A program made the position numbers and the translations under genes. A DNA stretch of 64,000 bases from NCBI GenBank assembly GCA_025529335.1, contig JAMYHX010000050.1:1-64000 (forward strand), in the 5' to 3' direction. Source of the DNA: Rhizopus sp. PT2906. Taxonomy: Eukaryota; Mucoromycota; Mucoromycetes; Mucorales; Rhizopodaceae. Of this stretch, positions 12,358 to 23,600 are shown one piece after another; within the stretch, counting starts at the first letter, position 1; every line of letters starts with the position of its first letter. The notes under the pieces are model-generated. The model saw only the letters and a list, made by a program, of their open reading frames with translations, ran no database searches and had not been told where the DNA came from.

Positions 12358-13745
12358 ATGAGTCAAAAAACTTATATTGCCAACGATGAATCTTTGAAAT
12401 CCTTTGCTGATTTAAACTATCTTGACTTATCAAAGCATGAATCCATTTGGAAAAACATGATTGATATGCATCCTTTTAATCAAGCAGTAAATGCTATTGG
12501 GATCTATAACAAAAGTTACTTATTGTGCTTTTTTTAGCTGACTGTATTTTTACCTGGATGCTCTATTAATTTAGCAAATGAACACTTTAACCAAAAGCTT
12601 GGATATTATTATCAAGTAGAAGCCCCTCTTTCTATATTATTAGATTTAAACTTCTTCAAGACATTCTTTCAATCAGGTACAAGAAATAAAGAAATAAAGA
12701 ACAAGAGTTGACAGTTAAATTACAACAGATCAGTACAACTTGATGATGCACACTTTGAATACAGATCTAAACACAGATAATGTCATCGTGCTTGATCCAG
12801 AAGGAAACCTTTCATTAAGTTTAGTAAAAGACGCGTATGAAAAGTTTGGTATTCAAGTGCAGCACAGATCAAAGGCATCCATGAAACATAACAAATACAG
12901 TAAGCATAAATAAGATATTAACCCCCCAGGATAACTAATGATCATCTAGTTATCAACATTCCACTTAAGGATAATCAATTGCACCCAGGAAGTAAACAGT
13001 TTGAAAGATTAAAATGGTGTCTTGAGAATACATTGACACAGACATTCAAGCTAGTCTTTGCAGCAACTGATAAAGGTAAGAGTATTTAAAATGTCAATCC
13101 AGAAAGCTTACTTTAATATAGTGGCTGGGCAATCCGTGGATATTGAATGGCCATCTCAAGTGAAAAAAGTGACAAAGATAGATATAGAGCCTCAATTTGA
13201 GACATTGACTGACATTCATATACCCAGTTTTGAAAGTATCAACCACTCTTTAAACAGCCAACCAGTCGAAGATTGGGATAGACATGTCATGAATGCATTA
13301 GAATGGATTGGATTAGCCTATATAAAGTCAAATAGAATAAAAGCCAAGACGACAAAGGCAGTGGATCCATTCATTTCTGTATATAAAGCCCCAGTACCCT
13401 TCCTGGACAGTCAAACAGGCACTTTGATAAAATGGAAAGGATTTTTGCCTACTCCCTTTATCCACAATGTTATGGCAATGATAAGGTAAAGAGAGAGAGA
13501 AAAAGTAAGACAAAAAGAGAGAGAGATATACTTGACAATACATTAGAAAATTAATGGTACCTGACATCATCAATCACTGGACATCACTCACCGTATACGG
13601 TTATCGTGACTCACCTTATACTTGGAAAGGAAAAGAACACTACGCGTATTTGAATAGTGAAAATGACTATACTTTCTTGATGATGCCAGAGCATCAAACG
13701 GCATATACACTTCAATTTTATGGTTCTCACCATTCAAATGTTTAA
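12358..13745 (+). CDS. RPP40: RNase P/MRP subunit p40-like protein (Rpp40)
   Basis: Rpp40 is a protein subunit of nuclear RNase P and RNase MRP, which process pre-tRNA and pre-rRNA. ATG at 12358 begins MSQKTYIANDESLKSF. Exon 2 starts near 12538 (LTVFLPGCSINLANEHF), then NVIVLDPEGNLSLSLVKDAY. The most diagnostic part is INIPLKDNQLHPGSKQFERL followed by KWCLENTLTQTF, then SIQKAYFNIVAGQSVDIEWP, DRHVMNALEWIGLAYIKSNR and WKGFLPTPFI. The final exon (about 13554-13745) gives HWTSLTVYGYRDSPYTWKG and ENDYTFLMMPEHQ, matching the Rpp40 C-terminus. Six or seven exons with introns of about 50 nt. The stop lies 11 bp from the convergent CDGSH gene. Assignment rests on remembered family motifs. Confidence 0.8.
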
Positions 13746-13756
13746 ATAAAGACAGT

Positions 13757-14384
13757 TTATTTACGAGAATACCAGGCTAAAGCTACACCAGCAACAACGA
13801 GCGTCAAAGATAAACCAGCGACAACATCAGCAATGACTTGCTTTCTTTCTGCCTTCTTTAACTTGGCTTCAAGTTCTTCTTGAGCCTTGATAGCCGTTTC
13901 CTTTTGAGTCTTCAGGTCGTTATTGGCCTTGAGCAGGAATTCATTGTATTTACGGATACCCTCTTCTTTACGATGTGTACCGTCACAGAAACCATTGGGA
14001 TCCTTTGTGATCTTGCATCCACACAAATAATAAGTCTTGGCTTCGTCAACTACGATCTTCTTTGGCTTAAAGACGCCTTCTTTTCTATGCTAAATGCATT
14101 ATTTATATTTTGCGTACACTTGTATGTGACATAACTATTACCGATCCATCACAGAAGGGTTGGGTCTTGGATTCGCCGCATGTACACCTTTGAAAGAGTA
14201 TTAGATTATTAAAAAAAAAAAGTTTTATTCTGTTACCAATAGTATTCCTGTCAAACAAATTAGAGACAAGACATAAAAAAAGTGGATGTGCCTAGCTTAC
14301 CTTTCCAGGTTCAAGATCAACCTTATATGGCTTGGGTTGAGCGAATTTAGGTTCAGGGGCCTTGTTTTCAGTTGAAGCAGACAT
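13757..14384 (-). CDS. Double CDGSH iron-sulfur protein with coiled coil and C-terminal membrane anchor
   Basis: CDGSH proteins bind a 2Fe-2S cluster through three Cys and one His. Four exons (14384-14301, 14247-14237, 14187-14142, 14089-13757) sum to 474 nt, 157 aa. Site 1 reads CTCGESKTQPFCDGSH and site 2 CGCKITKDPNGFCDGTH, so both have C-x-C...C-D-G-[ST]-H. This resembles the two-cluster CISD3/MiNT type. Unlike it, the protein continues into a charged coiled coil (LKTQKETAIKAQEELEAKLK) and ends in a transmembrane helix (VVAGLSLTLVVAGVALAWY) with a short basic tail, suggesting tail-anchoring in the outer mitochondrial membrane or ER. The second exon is only 11 nt. Localisation is inferred. 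Confidence 0.88.
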
Positions 14385-15389
14385 TAATGTAAGAAAGAGC
14401 TGTCGAGAAAAAGAAAAGGGAAAAAGATAACGAAATGAGAGATTTGAATAAAAGTGTGAGCTAGGGTAACGTGATACAAGGGCCGCTCAAATTCTGGGTC
14501 AAGTCACTGATGGGAGTGTGTACTCACTTGATGCAAATAACAAAAAGTGATACTTGAGTATTGGTTTATGCTAACTTGAAGCATGTACTTTTATCCATTC
14601 TCGTTTATCTCATTTTAATGATCATACTATCATTCATAAAGGAATTCGAACTACAGGTTGTACGCTTTCTAAATACACTTTGCTAACCAATTACAGTATA
14701 TGAGCTTTTATCAAATTATGTAAAATCAACTGGTCACAGCTAGATCAGAAAAAAGAAATAAAAATTACCTCAAATTTGCAGTAAGGATATTCCCAGTCAA
14801 AACGATTAGGGGAAACTAAGCAGTCTACATTGAATATTTTAGAGCCAACAAAATGGCACCATGTTTTCGATTTATACCTTTAAAAAAGACTTATCATAAC
14901 ATCACTCTATCACCGAAAAAGTGTATTTCAGGAACAATTGTAAATAAACAGAGGATACATGTAATATATATACGTCAATGTTTTGCTTGCTGTATGAATA
15001 ACTGAGAAGAGTGTAGATGTATTTTAGATGTTCTTGGTGAACTATCATCTATCTGACATTGGGGGGTCGCGCGGTTATGAACTGATCCTATTTGATCCAA
15101 AGCTGCTGAAGTTCGTGTAACTAGAATCACTGTGTACTTTATAAAATGAATTAGATATAGTGAATGAAATAGAACATATTGTCACTAACAATCACGTTAG
15201 AAGTAGATGACAAGTATACCAAACCATGTGTGTCTTTAAATACAAATGGTGCTACGTGACTCTCTATCTGGTTAATCTTGATCTGGAACCATTTCTCAGA
15301 AAGGCAAGGAATAAAAATTTTTTTATATATATATAAAGCATTTACTTGTTCTTTTTCTTTTTACTGCTTTTTCTTATTGTCATAAAAAC
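14385..15389. other. Divergent intergenic region
   Basis: About 1 kb between the divergent CDGSH and MFS transporter genes. Close to the transporter start there is a TATA-like run (TTTTATATATATATAAAGC, about 15319-15340) and then a pyrimidine-rich leader up to the ATG. No coding or RNA feature recognised in the rest. Confidence 0.45.
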
Positions 15390-16930
15390 ATGGGCTTTAA
15401 AACTGATAACGAAGACAAGGATATAGATCAAGAATCTATTCCTACCATACATGAAGTTCATCGAGGAGGACGTAAGTCGCTCTATCTTGCCGGTATTATT
15501 GCTGCTGGTGGTGGATTTGTCGTTGGTTTTGATACTGGTGCTATCTCGGGCATCATGGTCTTGGAACCCTTTCAGGAGCGTTTCTTGAATGTGGATTCAA
15601 CTTATCGTCAAGCATTACTTGTTGCAATGATGTTGTTGACTGCCACTATCGGTGGACTAGCATCAGGCAATGTGTGTGGTATGATCTATATTTATATACT
15701 ATTTTCTTATAATATAATAATAATAACACTGTTATTTTTTCTTTAGACGCCATAGGTCGAAAGTACACTATTCTCCTTGGAACATGGGTATTCGCTATCG
15801 GTGCTCTTTTCGAAACTATTGGCTATAATTTTGGATTACTCATGGCTGGTCGTTTATTGGTTGGTTTTGGTGAAGGGTTCTTGACGAATGCTATACCTCT
15901 CTATCATACTGAAATCGCTCCTCCAGACATCCGTGGTCGTTTGATTACCCTTTTCAGTGCTACTGCTTCGTTAGGCACAATCGTAGGCTTCTTTGTCAAC
16001 TTTGGAACATCTTATCTTACCTCTGATTGGTCATGGCGAGCACCATTCTTGATCCAGTTGGGTATTTGTGTCTTGCTATCTGTAGTCTACTTTATGCCTT
16101 TCTCTCCTCGTTGGTTAATTGATAAAGGACGTAAAGAAGAAGCCCTTGTGGTTTTGGCTAAACTGCACGAGTCTACAATCAATGATCCTGAAGTGAAGAA
16201 CGAGTTTAAGAGTATCTGTGAAGAAATTGAAACTGAGCGATCTTTTGGTGACCGTACATTTGTTGAATGCTTCCGAGGAACAAACATGAAGCGTACGCTA
16301 CTTGGCCTTTTTGCTGGTAATGGTGCTGCCTTTACTGGAACATATTCTATTAGTTACTATACTCCTCAAATCTTTCAACAGGCTGGTTTGAATGATACTG
16401 CGATTTCTTTAGCAACCAGTGGTGCTAGTAATGTCTTGGTACTCATCTTTACCATACTCACTATGATGTATGTTGACAAGGTCGGACGTCGTCTTGTGTT
16501 TGCTTCTGGTGCCTTTATCATGGGAGCATCGATGTATATTGTTGGTGGCCTTTTCCAAGGCTATAACATTATTGGTGAAGATGGCAGCATTGGGTTAGCA
16601 AACAGTAATGCTCGTAACTGTGTCATTGCACTTGTGTTTATTTTCCAGGCCGCCTATGCCTACAGCTGGGGACCCGTGGCCTACATTTACCCTGCGGAAA
16701 TATCCAACATGCGTACACGTGCCAAGGTGATTGCTTTAGCTTACGGTATCAATTGGGCTATTGGCATCTTTATGACATTTATTATGCCCATCTTCATGAA
16801 CAACACAATTTACGGTGGTTATTACTTCTTTGGCGCCTGTTGCACTGTGCTCTTCTTGGGAAGTCTCTTTATTCCAGAAACCAAGGGCAAGACACTCGAA
16901 GAGATTGATCGTATTTTCAACCCAATGTAA
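15390..16930 (+). CDS. MFS sugar-porter family transporter, 490 aa
   Basis: Two exons (15390-15678 and 15747-16930) give 490 aa with twelve predicted membrane segments. Sugar-porter signatures are present: GFDTGAISGIMV in TM1, AIGRKYTILLG (loop 2-3), RLLVGFGEGFLTN, PLYHTEIAPPDIRGRLI, PFSPRWLIDKGRKEEAL, VDKVGRRLVF, WGPVAYIYPAEI and PETKGKTLEEIDRIF. The TM7 region reads FAGNGAAFTGTYSISYYTP. The usual QQ-x-x-G-x-N sugar-binding signature is therefore replaced, which argues for a non-hexose substrate or altered specificity. A TPP riboswitch lies about 200 bp downstream on the same strand and could be an independent unit or lie in this gene's 3' region. Family is certain, substrate unknown. Confidence 0.92.
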
Positions 16931-17041
16931 ACGAACACCAAGCATATATAGAGAAGAATTAGAATTCAGCAAATAAATATAATTGTCGTACCTGCGCCTC
17001 TGGTTCTCTTTAGGTAAGTAAACAAACTCAAGAAAACAAGT

Positions 17042-17152
17042 ATGGCTTCCCTTTGGTTTACTCTTCCCTGGAGAACTATGCGTAGAGGCAATTATCTGTT
17101 TTACCTACTAACGTTGTACTTAAAAAGAACAACCGAGGGGTGCCAAACCTGA
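17042..17152 (+). CDS. uORF overlapping the TPP aptamer
   Basis: A 36-codon frame starting MASLWFTLPWRTMRRG lies between the 17014 splice donor and the aptamer, and its stop codon falls in the loop of P3. It would be removed if the 17014-17308 intron is spliced and retained if splicing is blocked or an internal donor is used. In Neurospora NMT1, retained intron sequence with uORFs represses the main ORF. The same logic is inferred here. It is probably regulatory rather than a functional peptide. Confidence 0.4.
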   Translation: MASLWFTLPWRTMRRGNYLFYLLTLYLKRTTEGCQT

Positions 17153-17221
17153 TGGTTTGGCTGAGATCATACCCTTATGAGCGGATCATGGTAATTCATG
17201 CGTCGCGATGTGTTTTCTTTT
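17121..17221 (+). promoter_or_regulatory. TPP riboswitch (THI element) inside a probable 5'-UTR intron
   Basis: The plus strand carries the thiamine-pyrophosphate aptamer: GGGGUGCC at 17137, a 7-bp P3 stem (CCAAACC/GGUUUGG) with a UGAU loop, GGCUGAGA at 17159-17166, AUACCC closing P2, then GGAUCAUGGUAAUUCAUGCG forming P4/P5. Outer A-rich and U-rich flanks (about 17121-17130 and 17211-17220) can pair as P1. The aptamer lies between a strong donor TAG|GTAAGT (17014) and acceptors CAG at 17308 and 17317, the first preceded by a TACTAAT branch point. A second possible donor, ATG|GTAATT at 17191, is inside P5. Known fungal TPP switches (for example Neurospora NMT1) control alternative splicing in this arrangement. 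No thiamine gene follows. Confidence 0.88.
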
Positions 17222-17339
17222 TTCGTACACATACAACAGCAGCAACAGTAATAGTAGTTAGCCGCCAACCCAAATATAAAAAATACTACTAATCTCTTTC
17301 TATAACAGATAAAACAGGTAGGTAAATGCTCATTTTTAT

Positions 17340-17423
17340 ATGGTTGGTGGAGCTACACTCGGATATCTAAGACTCCCTCGGTATGATTCTTTCTTTTTTT
17401 TTTGTGTGTTTTTTTCTAATTGA
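17340..17423 (+). CDS. Micro-ORF downstream of the TPP riboswitch (27 codons)
   Basis: This is the first ATG after the predicted 3' splice sites (17308/17317), reading MVGGATLGYLRLPRYDS and then a Phe-rich end. A possible donor at 17381 (CG|GTATGA) could extend it to a slightly different 31-codon reading through about 17512. An AATAAA-like signal follows at about 17463. I do not recognise the peptide, and it does not resemble THI4, NMT1/THI5 or known thiamine transporters. The transcript may be a regulatory or degenerate remnant of a thiamine gene. Confidence 0.3.
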   Translation: MVGGATLGYLRLPRYDSFFFFCVFFSN

Positions 17424-17622
17424 CCAATGTGAGTAAAGAGTCTTTTTAAATCATTTTCATCAAATAAAAAGCACCTTTAAATATAAAAACTGATTAAAAT
17501 GCTTATTTTTATTATAATAATCTAATTCTTTGTATGTTGCAGTCATAGAAAATGTAATGAGAATTTTTACAGGGTTTGGGACATGGTTGTGAAAAAAAAA
17601 AAAAAAAAAAAAGAATGAAGTA

Positions 17623-20600
17623 TTATTGATGCTCAGTAATAGCACCCAATAACTTACTGGCTAGCTTGGCATTGACTGTTACATTTGTCTTTACAGCACC
17701 AAAAGTAGGATCAATAAGAGATGAGAATCTCAAATTATCGAGTCCCCATTTCTGTGTACGCTTTTGAGGCACAGCAAGGAAGGCAGGTTCTGAACATGCA
17801 GTCAGTAGGATGTTTTTCACAGCTTCAATCAAGTCTTGATTTTGGCTGTTGATGACCATTTGGTTCATTTTAGGAAGCAAGGATTCATAACTAGTTAAAA
17901 GTTTAGCATCTTGAAATATGTATGATAACCGTTTTACTTACATGAGAGCGAATACTTCTGGTACCCAATTTGCTGCATCAGCCAGTAAATTATACAAGAA
18001 AAGCTTCTCTGATTCGTTTTCGGATGCATTTAATAATGTAACTAGCAGAGAGACCAAAAGGAGAGCAGTACTATTATCAGGAATTTCAAGGAAATCAAAT
18101 AGACTTGGCTTTGATATTCCTAAATCAATATTCTCCACATCCATTTCACACACGCCTGCTACAGCCAGTAGCTCCTTTAGCTTGTCATCCTTTGCAATAA
18201 AGGGTAACAAACCAGCTAAATAACCAATCGAACGCGACTCTATGAAGCCTTGCTGAACTGACCGCTTTGAATCGATTTGTAAAAATGAACAAAGACAATG
18301 ATAAACAATGTCCTTTGATTCACACTGTTTCAATCCCTTTAACAATATAACAGCAATTGCAAAGGAAAAGTACTCGTTAAAGTTTACACCACACGCCTTG
18401 TCAAGTTCAAAGGCACAGTCCTCCAGGTCGATTCGTGCATCCAATAGGACCTGCTCGATTGTTTTATGAGCAAATATCTTTCTAGAATCGAGTGCACGAA
18501 GAACGGAATGAAGGAGTTCTACAGCTGTCTGAAAGATGGCGGGATGACCAATTTGAACAAGAGCAACCGCAAGCCAGAAGAGATGGAGAATGTATCGAGA
18601 ATCAGTAGGAAGATTGTCAATGATGTTGGTTAAGCACATCATGATACTTATGATCAGATTTGGCTCTGTTTCAATAAAGATGGCTAATGCACCCTTCAGT
18701 GCTACCAGGATCTGATACAAGAGGTCATCATCTACATCATCTTGAGCAAGGCAGCCTAATACCACGAATGATCTTGGTTGAATAGCAGGATTAAAGTAAA
18801 AGGCAGTGCTGGTTACTAAGCCCATCCATCTGGCTCTCCACATGTTGGCTATATCAACAGTAGGCGCACCATAATTTAAGGTATCCATCAGTAACTTTAC
18901 AATATTTTGTAAAGACACAAGATTGATCGATTCAGCATAGTCAGAAGTAGTTTCTGTGGTGATGGTAAATGCATTAGCCATTTGTTTTGTAAGCCCAAAG
19001 AGAACACGGTTCTTGCTATCACAGACATCGTTCAGGACAAAATGCAGCTTTTTAACATTTTCTTCAGGCAAGCAAGCATTCATAGTACATAGGGTATGAA
19101 TAGTATTTACAACAAGTTCATGCACAGATGATCTAATAAATGTAGGACCAGTAACAACTAAAATGGAGACAACATGGTATATCTCTGGTATATAGGGCAC
19201 AATAGGCCCAGTGTTGTTGAATGATAACATGAGGATGAATCGAAGCAGGATTGCAATTTCTTTCCATGCTGGATGTTCAGTCAATTGTCTGCAGGGTTGA
19301 AAGGATGTGCTTTCGATCAATCGTCTCATTCGACTTATAATTTTGCCTCGAATAGATACACTTGACATTGTCACTAACGTATCAGCAATCATCTCAGCCT
19401 GAGGAGAGCCTGTACCGTATTCAATAGAACACTGTACGAAGCAATCAATCACGAGGTTGACAGTCTCTTCAACTTCTGCCAGTGTCTTCCAGATTTTGGC
19501 TTGCATATGTTTATAGAGCTAAGTTTAAAATAAGTTTGTTTGTTTGTTTGTTTGTTTTTTTTTCCTTAAAGAAAGAGCAGTGGACGTACCTCTACTCTAT
19601 TTATGGTCAAGCGGATCAGCGATATAATGAATTCCTTTGTCTTTGTAGCACTTGATGTTTGTTCTTCAGGATCATATCTAGCAAAATGTCCCAAGTTTAG
19701 CAACCAAGGTACCATATAATCTAAACACAATTGCTGCATGCTCTCGTTTGATTTTGTTAAGCCAACGAGTGCTTCATCCAGAAATTCCAATGTCAAATGA
19801 AGTTCATTCTGAGCCAGGCGTTCACTGATTCCCACAATAAAGCTTATACTGTTTGAAGGAATACAAAGATCTAAGAGTTGTAAATAAAGTGCACCTTTTT
19901 ATGCTCAACTTGTCACACATACCTTTAGCATTTAACAATTGATTTCCAACATTAAATTTAAATGAAAGACTTAGAGAATACAGCAAATTGTATGCGGCTA
20001 ATCGAAGGCCAGGGTCACTATTTCCAATATTCAACAAGGCCATATTAAGTAATCTTCCAGGAACATCATTTGGTCTGATTGCACGTTCATGTATCATATT
20101 AGGTTTAGATGCTTCATATCGTTGCTTGCTATGACGAAGATGCTATTAAAACAAGGGTCAGATAATCTCTTGAATATGTTTTTATAGATACTTACAGCAA
20201 GTATGACGTCTCGTTGAGCTGAGGCCAAGACCATCGTAGACTTCCCCCTATCATACTTTATGGAAATTTCTCCTCCATTTTCTGATTTAGAAGAAGGTAA
20301 AGCGGTTATATCTTCTATCTCTGATATATGATGAATATCTCGTAATATAGCATGAACGTTATAAAAGAATTCTTGTTTCTTCATCTATGCAAAAAAAAAT
20401 AAGATGCTGTTTGATTATCATTGAATTACATACTGTGATTATTTGTATTTCCTCGAGGCCAATCTTTACAATGACAGGTATGGATGTTCTCAGGTTAGTC
20501 AACCTTGTTACTGGGAAAATTGTGACACAAGCATCCTTCTCAAGGTCCACTGCATATATATAAAGTGATTGGTATACAAGAAAATAAAGTTGAGCTTCTA

Positions 20601-23600
20601 CTTACAAGTCATTTTCGAAAGCTTGAATTCTGAAAGCGAAAAGTTTTCATAAAGCTCATTCAAATTTGAATAAAAGCGAAGTCTTTTGATGATTCTGTTT
20701 ACAATTGGACGAGGTAGTTTGCTAAGATGACGTTGAAGGTGAGTAGATGGATTATAGATATGTACAGCCACCAGATAATCATTCATCTCGTTAAACATCA
20801 TGTGGAAAAGCTGGGTTATCCAATGAATAGGTAGAGCATTAGCGAGAGTAAACCCCGTTGCGTCCACTAACACTTCAAATGGTGAATTCAAATAAGGTTC
20901 CATCGCCTAATGATTAAACGAGAGGTAAATAGTACTGCTAATAAACTCATCTTGTATTTCACTTACTCTGAGTATATAATACATAAGCAATTCAAGATCC
21001 ATGCTCTCAGGTTCTATTGTCCTTGCAAGAAAGTAAAACACGGGTCGTCCTTCTTTTGATTTACCACCAATATAAAAAATGTGCTGTGATCTAATAGCTG
21101 AGAGGTCACGATGTCCATTTCGCTTCATGAATTCGTTAAAGGTACGGTTATTGTTTGCTATCGTATAGTTTCTAGTAGACAAGAAATCCGCGCCATGTAC
21201 TTCAGAGGGTCGACCCAGCTGTGCTAAAAGGGTAGAAAGACGATCAAGTGTCTTTTTGCATCGAAGTAATTTTTCAGTATCGCCTCTTCCAATATTTCTA
21301 CTGGTTAATTCTCTAGAGATGCGATCCAAATTATCAGCTAGATAAGTATGAAGCCGAATATAACCTGTTTGATCCATAACCAATGCGCCAGTGGATTGTT
21401 CTGGATACTGCGCAGGTAATGTAGACATTTCTCTCAAGAAGGAAGTTACTCTGTATATATTGGCTGTCAAAAAATCATTCAGAATAATCATGTGTGTTTC
21501 CTTTGCACCAAACAGAACATTGTTGGCGAGATTTTGTATAATTCGCGTTGCCTGAAGTAGAATCTTTCGGACGTTGGTGTTCTTGGGAAGAGCTCCTTTA
21601 GCAATGACAGAGTTTTCTGGAGAAAGAATAGCAGGTCCAAACATGCGTAAAAATACAAATCCACCAACAGCTGTGAAATTAGCCTCTGGAAAGCGGGCTA
21701 CAACAGATTTACTAATTAAAGAAAGTTGCTCACGGAATACCCTAAGTTATATTAGATTACGGTTTTTATATATGAGGGGGTCCACTTACATTGGCGCATT
21801 ATCAACCGACGAACAGATCGCGTTCAATAAAATGTCTGTAGCTTGGATGACATTTTTCTTATTTTTCATGACATCTTCCGAGTTTTTTATCTTTTGCTGA
21901 TCAAGCTCCCAGGTGAGTTGATCGTTAGGTAAGGCACAGATTTTTTCTATGGCTGGCAAAAGTGTAAAACGAACATAATCACCACAGACAATCTTGGTAT
22001 AAATAGACAGAATACGTGTAGCAATCGTAGTTCCTCGAAACAAAGTTGCTTCTTGTTCTGTATTATGTAAATTAGTCTATTTTTCTCCTAAGTTCGGATA
22101 AAATTACCTGTTTGCATCACTTCTCGATCTATTATAGCTTTAAGTAATGGAACGATTTTACCACGAGACTCGAAAGAAATCAGTAGTACTTCTGCAAGGC
22201 TTGAGATTTCTGATGTAGGGCAAACATCACACAGAGCAAGAATGACCTCAATGTCAGCCTCTACCAGTGTCTAATAGTTGTAGATTTAGCAAATGATTTT
22301 TGAAGAAACTATCATTTCTCGATCTTACGTCAATCAGCTTTTCGTATCTATCTGTCATCACACTTTCTGCCAGTGTCTCGAATTCAGTGCCATGGTCAAG
22401 GATGTTTGTCAATACTTGCATGAACGAACAACGTGTCTTTTGATCGTCGTCGTAGCCCATTGATAACGAATACTTGAGTCCAGCGTCCACATTTGCACTT
22501 AGTAAATGTGACATGGCTAGAATGGTCAACTCTTTCATTTGAATAATATCTTGAAGTGAATCTGCTGTTGTTGATGTGCCTGTGCTTGAAGATGCTAATG
22601 ACCTGTATGATCCATCCCTGTGGTCTATAGTCATCTTATTTGTCATTATGTCTCGCTCTGCGCGTTTGCTTCTGTCCAGAATCTTTCTGAAAAAGTTAAA
22701 ATACTTTAAGAATAGTTTGTTTTTGATTAAAGATGCATCCGAAAGTCGAACAGTCTCGGTGCTCTGGAGTGGAAGTTGATGTAGTACATTTACAACAGCC
22801 TTCATACATGCAAGATCCAAGTCCTTCTGAAGTCGTTCCACCTGTGGCCCGTCTTCAAGTGGCTTTCGTAACTGTGTTTATAAATAGAGTATTAGTGCTG
22901 TATTATAAAGTGCAAAGGACACTTACAAGAGCAATGTCACTTGTCCATTCAATAAGAATATCCAGTAGTCTATTACGCAGTACAATTTCATTTTGAATGA
23001 TTATATTTTCCTTCTTTGCCATCAGCACTTCAATAAGCATACACGTCTTGATTTTGATACGCAATGTGATATGGGTATTGGGTACACCATCCAAATAGTC
23101 TATAAATTGGAACATCAAAGTACTAAAGTCGATGTTTAGCAAGCAGTCGCTAGGATTGATCAAGCGGTCCAAGATGAGTCTCAAAACAAGTACAGATTGT
23201 TCAACAAATAGTTTGTTCTGTGGGTTACGAATCGCCTTGCCATTTGCATCAAATAGCTTTTTCATGTAGTTTTCCAAATGACGGAATAGGATTGCTAGTA
23301 AGGTGGGAGAGAGGTCATTACCAAGAATATCCTTGATGCCTTCTCTGACATAAACGTTGTTTGAGACAAGCATTTCTGTCATTTCTAAAATAAAACCATC
23401 CACCATGGCAACAGGCTCATTGCTAGTTCTCCGTGAATAGTCCGATGACAAACTGACTACTTCATCCATATCTCTTTCTTCTGTTAGACAGCAGCCACCT
23501 AGAGCAGCCAAAAATCCTGTAAAGTTATGCCACTCGATTGATCTGTTTTCATTTAATTCCACACTTTGCTGTGCTCTAATATTAGGCGTTGAAATCGTGT

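Noticed and set aside
22733..22996. Plus-strand ORFs inside the neurofibromin gene (also 17918-18223, 21574-21900, 23824-24018)
   Set aside because: Shadows of real minus-strand exons. No domains, and the opposite frame matches a known protein family.
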